Notes: generated by a model not told the origin, from the sequence alone. A stretch of DNA of 64,000 bases from an uncultured Clostridia bacterium (GCA_947627295.1 CANQVJ010000009.1:1-64000); one strand, 5' to 3'. Shown: positions 25,394 through 33,895, numbered from the stretch's first letter. A program made the numbers and translations.

Positions 25394-26692
25394 ATGGAAA
25401 AATGTCTATTGTTAGGAAATGGTGGGAGAGAAGCAGTACTTGCAGAACAGATAGCACAAGGGTTTGAGCTATATTCAATAATGCCATATGTAAATCCTTC
25501 CATAAAAAAGGAAGTTGAAAAATCAAATGGAAAATATATTTTAGGAGATCCGTTTGATAAAGAACTTGTAAAAGAGTTTATTCAAAATGAAAATATTGGG
25601 GCATGTGTGGTAAGCCAGGACAATTTATTGCAAGAAGGGCTAATCGATTTAGCAAAAAGTTTAGGTTTAAAAACTTTTGGACCAACTTCAAAAGGGGCAA
25701 AACTAGAGTGGAGCAAAAGTTATGCTTTAGATATTGTAAACAAGCTAGCACCTGAAATGATAATTAAAAATTACAATATTTCAAATGCTCAAGAATTAGA
25801 AGAAGCGCTTAGCAATTATGAGGATGATAGTTTTGTTGTAAAACCAGAAGGACTAACAGGTGGCAAAGGAGTGAAGGTCGGCGGAATCCATTTTAAAGGA
25901 AAAGACGAAGGTTATGAATATGCTAAAACCTGCTTAGAAGGCGACGGAACGGTCATCGTTCAAGATAAGGTTGAAGGCAGGGAATTTACTGTAATGGCTT
26001 TAACAGACGGCAAAAACATTGTTGTTACACCAACTACTTTTGACTACCCATATAGGTTTGACAAAGACCAAGGACCTGGTACAGGTGGCATGGGATGCTT
26101 GAGTTTTGAAAATGGACTTTTACCATTTTTGGAGCAATCAGATATTGACGAGTGTAGTAAATTAATAAAAGATACAATTGAATATGTAAATAAAGATAAT
26201 TTGGAGTTTAGCGGAGTTATTTATGGCGGATTTTTCAAATGTAAGCAAGGAATTAAGTTTATTGAATTTAATGCAAGGTTTGGAGATCCTGAGGCAATAA
26301 ATGTTTTGAATTCGTTGGAAACGCCATTTTCTGATGTAATGAAAAATATTTGGAATCAAAATCTCTCTTCAGAAAATTGCAAGTTCAAGAATAAATACAC
26401 TTTTACGGTTTATGTAGTAAGCCCGGATTATGCAGTGAGAGGGTCTGATCCTATCGATTTCACAGTTGATACAAAAGCAATAGAAAATAAAAATGCAAAA
26501 ATATATTTTGCAAGTACCAAGCCAATTGAAAACAACGAATATGCATCAGTTGGAACTTCAAGGTTGTTTGCTGTTCACACAAGTGGCAATACCTTAGATG
26601 AGGCAAGAAACAAAGCATATAGCGCAATGAAAAATAACATTGATAGTAAATTGGATTACAGAAAAGATATTGGAACAATTTATGAACATTAA
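25394..26692 (+). CDS. purD: Phosphoribosylamine-glycine ligase
   Basis: A 432-residue PurD (GAR synthetase), the ATP-grasp ligase joining phosphoribosylamine and glycine in purine synthesis. Visible are the N-terminal LLLGNGGREAVLAEQI (GNGGRE motif), the ATP-grasp segment SFVVKPEGLTGGKGVKVGG near 150, GPGTGGMGCLSFENG near 223, and FIEFNARFGDPEAINVL near 293 with metal and ATP ligands. Length matches the family. It is the first gene of a three-gene purD-purN-purF cluster, with purN 12 bp downstream. An AAAAAAAGGAG site precedes the start. No purine riboswitch was recognised in the 100-bp leader. Confidence 0.93.
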   Translation: MEKCLLLGNGGREAVLAEQIAQGFELYSIMPYVNPSIKKEVEKSNGKYILGDPFDKELVKEFIQNENIGACVVSQDNLLQEGLIDLAKSLGLKTFGPTSKGAKLEWSKSYALDIVNKLAPEMIIKNYNISNAQELEEALSNYEDDSFVVKPEGLTGGKGVKVGGIHFKGKDEGYEYAKTCLEGDGTVIVQDKVEGREFTVMALTDGKNIVVTPTTFDYPYRFDKDQGPGTGGMGCLSFENGLLPFLEQSDIDECSKLIKDTIEYVNKDNLEFSGVIYGGFFKCKQGIKFIEFNARFGDPEAINVLNSLETPFSDVMKNIWNQNLSSENCKFKNKYTFTVYVVSPDYAVRGSDPIDFTVDTKAIENKNAKIYFASTKPIENNEYASVGTSRLFAVHTSGNTLDEARNKAYSAMKNNIDSKLDYRKDIGTIYEH

Positions 26693-26704
26693 AAGGAGTT
26701 GAAA

Positions 26705-27268
26705 ATGTATAATTTAGTTGTGTTTGCTTCTGGCAATGGGTCGACTTTGCAATCGATTATAGATAATATAAAAAGCCATAGGTTGGAAGCTAGAATAAAT
26801 TTAGTTGTAAGTGATAATGAAAATGCGTATGCTCTTGAAAGGGCAAGGGAAAATGATATTGATACATATGTTATAAAATCTGAGGACAAGCTACTTTCAG
26901 TTTTGGAAGGCTATGAGATTAATTTGATTGTGCTTGCAGGATACTTAAAAATGATAGGGCCAAAATTGATTGAGAAATATACAATTATAAACACTCACCC
27001 TTCACTGCTGCCAAACTACGGTGGCAAGGGTATGTATGGAATGAATGTACATAGAACAGTAGTGGAAGCCAAAGAGAAGTTTACGGGTCCGACAGTCCAT
27101 TTTGTAAATAGTAAGTATGATGAAGGAAAAATAATTAGTCAAACAAAAGTTGAAATTTTGGAAGACGATACCCCTGAGGATGTGTCTGATAAAGTTCAAG
27201 CAATTGAGAAAATTCAACTAAATCAAGTATTAAATAAATTTGTAAAAGGGGAAATAAAAAATGTTTAA
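26705..27268 (+). CDS. purN: Phosphoribosylglycinamide formyltransferase
   Basis: A 187-residue PurN (GAR transformylase), which transfers the formyl group of 10-formyltetrahydrofolate to GAR, the step after PurD. N-terminal VFASGNGSTLQSIID is the family phosphate loop. The active site is seen in INTHPSLLPNYGGKGMYG (His near residue 100) and the Asp-containing VNSKYDEGKIISQ. The ATG at 26705 is preferred over the TTG at 26699 because the AAAAGGAG site is correctly spaced only for the former. The stop overlaps the purF start by 8 bp, indicating translational coupling. Confidence 0.93.
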   Translation: MYNLVVFASGNGSTLQSIIDNIKSHRLEARINLVVSDNENAYALERARENDIDTYVIKSEDKLLSVLEGYEINLIVLAGYLKMIGPKLIEKYTIINTHPSLLPNYGGKGMYGMNVHRTVVEAKEKFTGPTVHFVNSKYDEGKIISQTKVEILEDDTPEDVSDKVQAIEKIQLNQVLNKFVKGEIKNV

Positions 27269-28682
27269 TAAGTTAAAAGAAGAGTGTGGAGTTTTTGGAA
27301 TTTATTCTAAAGAATCGAAAGTTGAACTTGCAGGAAGAATTTGTGTAGGGCTTTCAGCCTTACAACACAGGGGAGAAGAGAGTTGTGGGATTGCTATAAA
27401 TGAAGAAGGTATTATTAAATTTCATAAAGATATAGGTCTTGTTTCAGATGTATTTACACCTGAGGTTTTAAGAGGTTTACCACAGGGGAAAATGGCAATT
27501 GGCCATGTTAGATATTCAACAACCGGAAAGAGCAAAAAAGAAAATGCGCAACCAATGGTTGTAAGACATAAAAAGGGAAATATGGCAGTTGTGCATAATG
27601 GAAATTTAACAAATGCTGTGGAGCTAAAATCACAGCTTGAAGAACAAGGAGCAATCTTCACAACAACAAGTGATACAGAAATAATTTGCCATGTAATTGT
27701 TAGAGAAAGATTGAAAACAGGTTCAATAGAGCAGGCAATAAAAAATACAATGAAAATCATAAAGGGTGCGTATTCGCTTTTAGTGATTTCTTCTAAAAAA
27801 ATGATAGCTGCAAGAGATCCACAAGGCTTCAGACCACTATGTATGGGGCACCTTGGAAAAGATGTTATATTCTCATCTGAAAGTTGTGCAATTGATATAA
27901 TGGGAGCAGAGTTTGATAGAGATATTGAACCAGGCGAAGTGGTGGTTGTAACAAACAATAAAATTAAATCAGATAAATTTTTACCAAATGAGAAAAAGGG
28001 CATGTGTGTATTTGAGTACATATATTTTGGAAGGCCTGATTCTACAATTGACGGGATTAATGTACATATTTTTAGAGAAAATGCAGGAAGGTGTTTGGCA
28101 AAACAAGCACCAGTTGAAGCCGATATTGTTGCAGGTGTGCCAGACTCTGGAATAGATGCAGCACTTGGCTATTCTAAAGAATCTAAAATACCATATGATA
28201 TAGTTTTTATAAAAAGCAAATATGTTGGAAGAACATTTATACAAAATACTCAAAATAAAAGAAAGAAAATGGTAAATTTGAAGCTAAATCCATTGGAGCA
28301 AACTGTAAAAGGGAAGAAGATAGTTCTAATTGACGATTCAATTGTAAGGGGAAATACTCTTGCAAGAATTGTAAAAACATTAAAAAAGGAAGGAGCAAAA
28401 GAGGTTCACTTAAGAATTGCTTCACCTGCATTTATTGATGTTTGCTATTTTGGAACAGATATAGATAATAAAGAAAATCTAATTGCAAATGGTAGAACAG
28501 TAGAAGAAATAAGAAAGAAATTAGGTGCGGATTCGCTAGAATATTTGAGTTTGGAGAGTGTTGATAAAATAACAAAGGATTGTAAAGTTGAAGAGCTTTG
28601 TACAGGATGTTTCACAGGAAAATACCCAATTGAAGTACCAAAAAACATAAACAAAGAAACTTTTGAAAAAATAAAAATCTAA
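27261..28682 (+). CDS. purF: Amidophosphoribosyltransferase
   Basis: A 473-residue PurF, which makes phosphoribosylamine from PRPP and glutamine in the first committed purine step. A short propeptide (MFNKLKEE) precedes CGVFGIYS, so the N-terminal nucleophile is Cys9 after processing. The glutaminase domain shows LQHRGEESCGIA and GHVRYSTTG. The PRTase domain has VLIDDSIVRGNTLARIVK near residue 350, the PRPP-binding motif. Cysteines in DVCYFGTD and ELCTGCF fit the Fe-S cluster type of the Bacillus enzyme. It is the last gene of the purD-N-F cluster and is followed by an intrinsic terminator. Confidence 0.95.
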   Translation: MFNKLKEECGVFGIYSKESKVELAGRICVGLSALQHRGEESCGIAINEEGIIKFHKDIGLVSDVFTPEVLRGLPQGKMAIGHVRYSTTGKSKKENAQPMVVRHKKGNMAVVHNGNLTNAVELKSQLEEQGAIFTTTSDTEIICHVIVRERLKTGSIEQAIKNTMKIIKGAYSLLVISSKKMIAARDPQGFRPLCMGHLGKDVIFSSESCAIDIMGAEFDRDIEPGEVVVVTNNKIKSDKFLPNEKKGMCVFEYIYFGRPDSTIDGINVHIFRENAGRCLAKQAPVEADIVAGVPDSGIDAALGYSKESKIPYDIVFIKSKYVGRTFIQNTQNKRKKMVNLKLNPLEQTVKGKKIVLIDDSIVRGNTLARIVKTLKKEGAKEVHLRIASPAFIDVCYFGTDIDNKENLIANGRTVEEIRKKLGADSLEYLSLESVDKITKDCKVEELCTGCFTGKYPIEVPKNINKETFEKIKI

Positions 28683-28716
28683 CACCTTTCAAAGAAATCA
28701 ATATAATATAAAAAAG

Positions 28717-28744
28717 CTAGGATTTAATATTCCTAGTTTTTTTT
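28717..28744 (+). terminator. purF terminator
   Basis: CTAGGA / TCCTAG stem (28717-28722, 28731-28736) followed by eight T. It abuts the 3' end of the tRNA gene on the other strand. Confidence 0.8.
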
Positions 28745-28827
28745 GGTGCGGATGAAGGGACTCGAACCCCCACGCCGTTGGCACTGGTTCCTAAGACCAG
28801 CGCGTCTACCAGTTCCGCCACATCCGC
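28744..28827 (-). tRNA. tRNA-Leu (anticodon UAG)
   Basis: Minus-strand tRNA with acceptor stem GCGGATG / CATCCGC, the CCA end encoded, and a type II long variable arm as in tRNA-Leu. The anticodon stem CTGGT/ACCAG carries the loop CTTAGGA, giving anticodon TAG (reads CUN). The T-arm has GGTTCGAGTCC. It has its own promoter upstream. No other tRNA was found in the window, so the tRNA-Arg set relevant to CGG cannot be judged here. Confidence 0.93.
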
Positions 28828-28847
28828 ATAAATATTTGACATTATTT

Positions 28848-28876
28848 ATAATAACATATTATGCAGGTACTGTCAA
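28848..28876 (-). promoter_or_regulatory. tRNA-Leu promoter
   Basis: Minus strand: -35 TTGACA (28871-28876), 17-bp spacer, -10 TATTAT (28848-28853), about 20 bp before the tRNA 5' end. Confidence 0.7.
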
Positions 28877-28929
28877 GAGTTTTTATAAAATTTTTAACGC
28901 CAAATGATTCTGCTTGATTAACATAGTTA

Positions 28930-28946
28930 GTTCCACATTGTGGAAC
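28930..28946. repeat. Short perfect palindrome
   Basis: GTTCCAC and GTGGAAC (7-bp arms) around ATT, in the gap between the tRNA and the HEPN gene. It could be an operator or a small hairpin; no neighbour clearly uses it. The rest of 28877-29035 holds nothing recognisable. Confidence 0.4.
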
Positions 28947-29035
28947 CACACAAAAGTATTGATATATCATTTTCTTTTGCTATTATTTTTTTGCAAAGTA
29001 TAATACATAAAAAATTGTTGAAATACTTTAATTAT

Positions 29036-29479
29036 TTAAGTGAAATTCTTTAAACACAATTTAGTTTTTTGCCATACTGTATGTACATTATCAACTAAAG
29101 GTTTCATTTTTTTCCAATTCAATTGAAATGAGTATGCGTGTCTGTAAAAATGTCTAAAAGTTGCATATTCTCTTAGTTTTAAATATAATTCTTCATTTAT
29201 AACTTCATCTCTGTTTTCATTTTCACTCGCCATTTGATGTAACAATTCTTGATGTGATCTACTTCCTGTTGGAACATTTTTGTCTATATTTTTAGCGATT
29301 AAGTCAAATATATTTTCTAAACCATTATAAAAAGAGTGTAAAACACTTCCTAAGATGGTCATATTAAATAAATCTGGTTCTTCATATTTTAAATTTTCAA
29401 ATATTAGGTTATATTCAGAAAACAATTGATCTATTTCATCTATTTTAAATTTTATTTGCTTCTTTACTAAATTATCCAA
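29036..29479 (-). CDS. HEPN-domain toxin of a HEPN/MNT (HepT/MntA-type) pair
   Basis: A 147-residue all-alpha HEPN-fold protein, the likely RNase toxin of a HEPN/MNT module. Mostly helical with FRHFYRHAYSFQL near residue 110, fitting the R-x4-6-H catalytic motif of HEPN nucleases, and the family segment TILGSVLHSFYNGLENIFDLIA near residue 43. It follows its MNT partner with an 8-bp overlap. In characterised pairs the MNT antitoxin neutralises HepT by adding AMP groups to a tyrosine next to the active site, and FYRHAY here provides such a tyrosine. Confidence 0.82.
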   Translation of the reverse strand: MDNLVKKQIKFKIDEIDQLFSEYNLIFENLKYEEPDLFNMTILGSVLHSFYNGLENIFDLIAKNIDKNVPTGSRSHQELLHQMASENENRDEVINEELYLKLREYATFRHFYRHAYSFQLNWKKMKPLVDNVHTVWQKTKLCLKNFT

Positions 29480-29777
29480 CTTTTAACAAACCTCCAACTT
29501 TCAATAACATTTGTGAAAAACGATTTTCAGTGTCATCCAAATCTATCAAATCAAATTCATTATCTAATTCGAACATTAAAATTCCTGCAACCTTATAAAA
29601 ATCATTTTGATTTATTCCTCTAACTGCAATATCTATATCTGAGTTTTTATCGAATTTTCCATTAGCAATAGAGCCAAAAACAAATACTTCTTTGGCACCA
29701 TATTCTTTTAATATTTTTGTTGCTTTTTTTATATCCTCTTGATATGAAAAAGGTAAGTTGCCTAATTTTTCTTCCAT
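29472..29777 (-). CDS. MNT-type nucleotidyltransferase antitoxin
   Basis: A 101-residue minimal nucleotidyltransferase of the MntA type. The core VFVFGSIANGKFDKNSDIDIAV (about residues 30-51) contains the GS-x9-DxD catalytic motif. It would inactivate the adjacent HEPN toxin by nucleotidylation and is expressed first. The ATG at 29777 is preferred over the one at 29792 because GGAGGT lies seven bases before it. A repeated LLKVGGLLKVG at the C-terminus suggests a small duplication at the gene end. The pair sits between purF/tRNA and desulfoferrodoxin as an inserted cassette. Confidence 0.87.
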   Translation of the reverse strand: MEEKLGNLPFSYQEDIKKATKILKEYGAKEVFVFGSIANGKFDKNSDIDIAVRGINQNDFYKVAGILMFELDNEFDLIDLDDTENRFSQMLLKVGGLLKVG

Positions 29778-29894
29778 ATCAATCACCTCCAATGTTTACT
29801 ATATCCAGTATAACATATTTTTAATAAAAATAAAACAATTTAGTAATTTTTTTAGAAATTTTTCAAGAAAAATAAACCAAGAATATATAAAATC

Positions 29895-29923
29895 TTGATT
29901 GGAATCTGTATTTATGATATGAT
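29895..29923 (+). promoter_or_regulatory. Desulfoferrodoxin promoter
   Basis: -35 TTGATT, 17-bp spacer, -10 TATGAT, 35 bp before the start codon. The same promoter is copied at about 31984-32012. Confidence 0.6.
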
Positions 29924-29958
29924 TATAACCAGTAAATTATAGGAAAGGAAGAATAAAA

Positions 29959-30324
29959 ATGAGTAGAGAATTAGTTTTAAAAAGATGTTTAAAATGTGGA
30001 GCATTAGTAGAAGTTTTTAAAGATAGCGAAATCACCTGCTGCGGAGAACCAATGAAAGAAGTAATTGCAAATTCAGTAGATGCTGCAATTGAAAAACATG
30101 TTCCAGAATATGAAGTAAATGAAGGGAAGATAACAGTAAAAGTAAATCATGTAATGGAAGAGGACCACTATATAGAGTGGATTGCAATAGCAAGTGAAAA
30201 AAGAGTATGTAAGAAATTCTTAAATCCAGGAGATGTAGCAGAAGTTTGCTTTAAATATATTCCAGGAAGTAAAATATATGCTTACTGTAACAAACATGGA
30301 TTATGGAGCAAGGATGTAAAATGA
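29959..30324 (+). CDS. dfx: Desulfoferrodoxin (superoxide reductase)
   Basis: A 121-residue desulfoferrodoxin that reduces superoxide to hydrogen peroxide in anaerobes. The N-terminal desulforedoxin-like domain has four cysteines (CLKCG and TCCGEP) for center I. The superoxide reductase domain has EKHVPEY near residue 46 (active-site His with neighbouring Glu-Lys), VNHVMEEDHYIEW with two further His, and AYCNKHGLW with the Cys and last His of center II. Length is normal. A partial second copy lies at 31984-32203 and the intervening segment carries two accessory genes, so this gene took part in a duplication. Oxidative stress control is likely, but no clear PerR box is seen. Confidence 0.93.
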   Translation: MSRELVLKRCLKCGALVEVFKDSEITCCGEPMKEVIANSVDAAIEKHVPEYEVNEGKITVKVNHVMEEDHYIEWIAIASEKRVCKKFLNPGDVAEVCFKYIPGSKIYAYCNKHGLWSKDVK

Positions 30325-30329
30325 TTTTG

Positions 30330-30411
30330 CAGTTGTCCGGAAAAATCGGACAGCTGAAAAAGGTAAATCCACAATAAAATGTAATCAGCTGCACGAAAAT
30401 ATCGTGCAACT
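30330..30411 (+). other. Two consecutive hairpins downstream of dfx
   Basis: First hairpin CAGTTGTCCG / CGGACAGCTG (30330-30356), second AGCTGCACGA / TCGTGCAACT (30387-30411), each 10 bp with one wobble. Neither has a strong U-tract. They may slow or end dfx transcription, or be RNA-processing sites. Confidence 0.5.
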
Positions 30412-30441
30412 ATAAAAGAAATAAAAATAGAGGTATTAAAT

Positions 30442-30561
30442 ATGAGTAATGAATCAAATGAACTTTTAAAAGATAAATATATGATATATAAAGAATTAGA
30501 AAAAGGTATTGCTTCTTTGGAAAATGAAAAGAAATATTCCGAAGTGGGGGAGATGAAATGA
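30442..30561 (+). CDS. Small hypothetical protein, coupled to the PHP gene
   Basis: A 39-residue ORF (starts MSNESNELLKDKYMIYKEL) with a plausible AGAGGT ribosome-binding site, rich in Glu, Lys and Asn, likely one amphipathic helix. Its stop codon overlaps the start of the next gene as ATGA, which suggests translational coupling and favours a real gene or a leader peptide. No family was recognised. Confidence 0.45.
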   Translation: MSNESNELLKDKYMIYKELEKGIASLENEKKYSEVGEMK

Positions 30562-31439
30562 AAAAAATAAATTTACATATGCACTCAAAATATTCTTTAG
30601 ATGCAGCTCTTGAGATAAATGATATTTTAAATAAATGTTTCAAAGAAGGAATATCTTACTTGTCAATTACAGACCATGATACCTGTAATACATACTTAGA
30701 TATAGATAAAAATAAAATAAATGGATACGGCACATTGATTTATGGTATGGAAGCAGATGCATTAATCAATAATGTAGCTTATGATATTTTGTGTTATGGC
30801 TTTGAATTAGAAAAAGTCATGAAATGGGCAAATATGCAATATGAAACTATTGAATCAAGACAAGAAAAAATTTATAAAAAGTTGATAGAAATATGTAAAG
30901 AAAAAAAGATACCTTTAGACAATTCTATATCTTACAACCCTAAAAAAGAATTTGCACATGCAGCTATTTTTAGAAAGTTGAACGCAGAAACTTCAAATCG
31001 AGAATTTTTAGATAAGTACAATATTAATAATTTAAGTGATTTATATAGAGCTAGTACAATGGACAAAAATTTTCCATTATATATGGACATTAGTTTTATA
31101 TGGCCTAAGATTGAAACATTAAAAAAAGTAATAAATGAAAATGGTGGCAAAATTTTTCTAGCTCATCCTTACAAATATTGCAAAGGAATTAGAGTGGATG
31201 AAGTATTAGATTCTTGTTTACCATTTATCGACGGAATAGAAATATGCAATGAGCCTAAAAATTTAAAAGAAGTTGAATATCTTTACAAATATGCAAAAGA
31301 GAATAACTTATTGGTATCTGCAGGAAGTGATTTTCATGGCTCGAAAAAGCATAACAATTTAGAAGTATATTTAAATAAAGATATGGAAAAGGATATTTTG
31401 GATTGGATAAGCAAAGTACCCGGAAAAATTATAATTTAA
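30558..31439 (+). CDS. PHP-domain metal-dependent phosphoesterase
   Basis: A 293-residue PHP-superfamily protein (polymerase and histidinol phosphatase fold). Metal-binding motifs are in order: NLHMHSKYS (residues 4-12), SITDHDT near 37, the Glu of GMEADAL near 64, FAHAA and IFLAHPYKY near 195, and SAGSDFHG near 255. Relatives hydrolyse phosphomonoesters such as nucleoside bisphosphates or histidinol phosphate. The substrate here is unknown. It lies inside the segment bracketed by desulfoferrodoxin copies, between a 39-residue ORF and a YgjV-like membrane gene. It ends 18 bp before that gene. Confidence 0.85.
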   Translation: MKKINLHMHSKYSLDAALEINDILNKCFKEGISYLSITDHDTCNTYLDIDKNKINGYGTLIYGMEADALINNVAYDILCYGFELEKVMKWANMQYETIESRQEKIYKKLIEICKEKKIPLDNSISYNPKKEFAHAAIFRKLNAETSNREFLDKYNINNLSDLYRASTMDKNFPLYMDISFIWPKIETLKKVINENGGKIFLAHPYKYCKGIRVDEVLDSCLPFIDGIEICNEPKNLKEVEYLYKYAKENNLLVSAGSDFHGSKKHNNLEVYLNKDMEKDILDWISKVPGKIII

Positions 31440-31457
31440 AAACAGAGGTATTGATAC

Positions 31458-31991
31458 ATGAAATTAATAGTAGCACAAATAATAGGAATAGTTGCTTTAC
31501 TTATTTCTTCTTTAGCTCCACAACAAAAAACAAAAAAGAAAGTTCTAAGTTTTAATTTATTTTCAACAATATTGTATGCATTGCAATATCTAACTTTAAG
31601 TGCATATACTGCAACAATTACAAATATTGTTGGAGCAATTAGAGATTATATTTTTTACAGATATTCTAAAGTAAAAAAAGATATTCCTATTTTTATATTT
31701 TACATTTACATAATTATAATTTTAGTTTTTGGTATATTTACTTTTAATGGATTTATTAGTATCTTACCAATTGTCTTATCAATTTTAACTACATATTCAG
31801 TATGGCAAAACAATTTGAAAAAATATAGAGGTATAACTGCTATTATTACAATACTATGGGTGATATATAATTTTGCAGTAGGTGCTTATGTTAGTGCAAT
31901 TGGAAGTTTAGTTTCTTTTATTTCAGCAATTATTGCTATTATAAGATTTGACATTAAAAAGAAAAATAAGAATATAAAAAATCTTGATTGA
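31458..31991 (+). CDS. YgjV-family inner membrane protein
   Basis: A 177-residue polytopic membrane protein with about six hydrophobic helices. N-terminal VAQIIGIVALLISSLAPQQK and the following TKKKVLSFNLFSTILYALQYL and GAIRDYIFYRY resemble the YgjV (Imp-YgjV) family of unknown function, whose members are distantly like PnuC/SWEET-type carriers. It is probably co-transcribed with the PHP gene. Its last codons (NKNIKNLD) merge into the copied desulfoferrodoxin promoter region. A transport role is possible but cannot be supported further. Confidence 0.7.
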   Translation: MKLIVAQIIGIVALLISSLAPQQKTKKKVLSFNLFSTILYALQYLTLSAYTATITNIVGAIRDYIFYRYSKVKKDIPIFIFYIYIIIILVFGIFTFNGFISILPIVLSILTTYSVWQNNLKKYRGITAIITILWVIYNFAVGAYVSAIGSLVSFISAIIAIIRFDIKKKNKNIKNLD

Positions 31992-32203
31992 GATTTGTAT
32001 TTATGATATGATTACAACCAGTAAATCATGTAATGGAAGAAGACCACTGTATAGAGTGGATTGCAATAGCAAATGAAAAAAGAGTATGTAAGAAATTCTT
32101 AAATCCAGGAGATGTAGCAGAAGTTTGCTTTAAATATATTCCAGGAAGTAAAATATATGCTTACTGCAACAAACATGGATTGTGGAGCAAAGAAGTAAAA
32201 TAG
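31984..32203 (+). pseudogene. Partial duplicate of desulfoferrodoxin
   Basis: This stretch copies the dfx promoter (matching 29890-29940) joined directly to the 3' half of dfx (matching 30143-30324), with few base changes. The junction is at the shared word AGTAAAT, so the missing 5' part was lost by a deletion between two short identical words. An ATG at 32033 could open a 56-residue fragment of the superoxide reductase domain ending at 32203, but there is no ribosome-binding site, center I and the first active-site His are missing, and HYIEW has become HCIEW. A terminator hairpin follows at 32205. Confidence 0.85.
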
Positions 32204-32204
32204 A

Positions 32205-32226
32205 AAGTGTCGTAAGGCGCTTTTTT
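32205..32226 (+). terminator. Terminator after the dfx remnant
   Basis: AAGTGTC-GTAA-GGCGCTT hairpin (7 bp, tetraloop, two wobble pairs) followed by TTTT. It may be the original dfx terminator, as it is absent behind the complete dfx copy. Confidence 0.7.
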
Positions 32227-32252
32227 AGCGAAAAGATATTGTAAAAATGTGG

Positions 32253-32281
32253 TTGATATATCTAAAAAGATGTGATATAAT
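32253..32281 (+). promoter_or_regulatory. metG promoter
   Basis: -35 TTGATA (32253-32258), 17-bp spacer, -10 TATAAT (32276-32281), 33 bp before the metG start. Confidence 0.7.
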
Positions 32282-32314
32282 GTAATAAATTTTAATGACA
32301 GAAAGGGGATTTGT

Positions 32315-33895
32315 ATGAGTAAAAAATTTTATGTTACAACACCAATTTATTATCCAAGTGGAAAATTGCACATAGGTTCGTCATATACCACAATACTTGC
32401 AGATGCAATAAAAAGATATAAAAAATTAAGAGGCTATGATGCATTTATGCTTACAGGAGCAGATGAGCATGGTCAAAAAATAGAAACAGTAGCAAAAGAA
32501 AATAATAAAGACCCACAAACATATGTTGATGAAATGGCAGAAGCAACCAAAAAATTATGGAAAAAACTTAACATTGAATATGATGATTATATCAGGACCA
32601 CTGAAAAAAGGCATGAAGATGTTGCAAGAGAAATTTTTGACAAATTAATGAAACAAGGCGACATCTACCTTGGCGAATATGAAGGTTGGTATTGTTTACC
32701 ATGTGAAACATACTTTACTGAAAAACAATTAGTCGAAGGCAAATGTCCAGATTGTGGTAGAGAAGTTAGAAAAATGAAAGAAGAAGCATATTTCTTTAAC
32801 ATGAAGAAATATCAAAACAAGATAGAAGAATTTTATGAAGAAAATCCGAACTTCATCCAGCCAGAATCAAGAAGAAATGAACTCTTGAACAATTTCATAA
32901 AACCAGGAATTGAAGATTTGTGCGTTAGCCGTACAAGCTTTGATTGGGGAATAAAAGTCAAAAGCAATCCAAAGCATGTAATTTATGTATGGCTTGATGC
33001 CCTTACAAACTACATTACAGCATTAGGGTATGGTACTGACCATGATGAAAATTACCAAAAATACTGGCCAGCAGATCTTCACATTATAGGTAAAGACATC
33101 ATAAGATTTCACGGAATCTATTGGCCAATATTCCTAATGGCGTTAGGTTTGCCGCTTCCAAAGCAAATATATGCACATGGGTTCTTGTCGATTAGAGAAG
33201 GAAAAATGTCTAAATCAAAAGGAAATGTTGTCTATCCAGAACATCTATATGAAAGATATGGTGTGGATGCAACAAGGTATTATTTGCTAAGAGAATACCC
33301 ATTTGATCAAGATGTGATTTTCACTCCAGAAAGCTTTGTAAATAGATATAATGGAGATTTAGCAAACGACCTTGGCAACCTTCTAAACAGAACTATTGGT
33401 ATGGTCAACAAATATTTTGGTGGAGAAATAAATGTAAGCGAATTAGCACAAACAGAATTTGATAGTGAGTTTGAAACTGAAGTTGTAAAAAAAGTAGGTG
33501 AAGCTGAAGTTTGTTATGACGATATTCATTTTAGCAATGCGTTAGAAAAAGTATGGGAAATAATATCTCTTTCAAACAAATATATTGATAAAGCTGAACC
33601 ATGGGTATTATTCAAATCTGAAAACGAAGAAGATAGAAAAAAATTAATATCAGTAATGAGCCACTTAGTTGAAAGCCTAAGAATCGTTGGGATTTTAATA
33701 CAACCAGCATTGCCAGAAGCGTCGAGTAAAATCTTTAACCAATTAAACATAGAAGAAACAAATTGGGATAGTACAAAGGAATTTAAAGCAGATAGAAAAG
33801 CAATAAAAGTTGTAGAAAAAAGTGAACCACTATTTATTAGATTAGACACAAATGAAGAAATAGAATATCTAAGCAGTTTAATAAAGGGGAAATAA
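32315..33895 (+). CDS. metG: Methionine-tRNA ligase
   Basis: A 526-residue methionyl-tRNA synthetase. The class I HIGH motif appears as HIGS (LHIGSSYTTILADAI near residue 19), KMSKS as GKMSKSKGNVV near 298, and the zinc-binding insert as CLPC and CPDC near 130-150. The anticodon-binding domain follows. The C-terminal tRNA-binding (EMAP-like) domain of longer bacterial MetRS is absent, giving the shorter form also found elsewhere. It has its own promoter and terminator and is monocistronic. No in-frame CGG in 526 codons. Confidence 0.95.
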   Translation: MSKKFYVTTPIYYPSGKLHIGSSYTTILADAIKRYKKLRGYDAFMLTGADEHGQKIETVAKENNKDPQTYVDEMAEATKKLWKKLNIEYDDYIRTTEKRHEDVAREIFDKLMKQGDIYLGEYEGWYCLPCETYFTEKQLVEGKCPDCGREVRKMKEEAYFFNMKKYQNKIEEFYEENPNFIQPESRRNELLNNFIKPGIEDLCVSRTSFDWGIKVKSNPKHVIYVWLDALTNYITALGYGTDHDENYQKYWPADLHIIGKDIIRFHGIYWPIFLMALGLPLPKQIYAHGFLSIREGKMSKSKGNVVYPEHLYERYGVDATRYYLLREYPFDQDVIFTPESFVNRYNGDLANDLGNLLNRTIGMVNKYFGGEINVSELAQTEFDSEFETEVVKKVGEAEVCYDDIHFSNALEKVWEIISLSNKYIDKAEPWVLFKSENEEDRKKLISVMSHLVESLRIVGILIQPALPEASSKIFNQLNIEETNWDSTKEFKADRKAIKVVEKSEPLFIRLDTNEEIEYLSSLIKGK

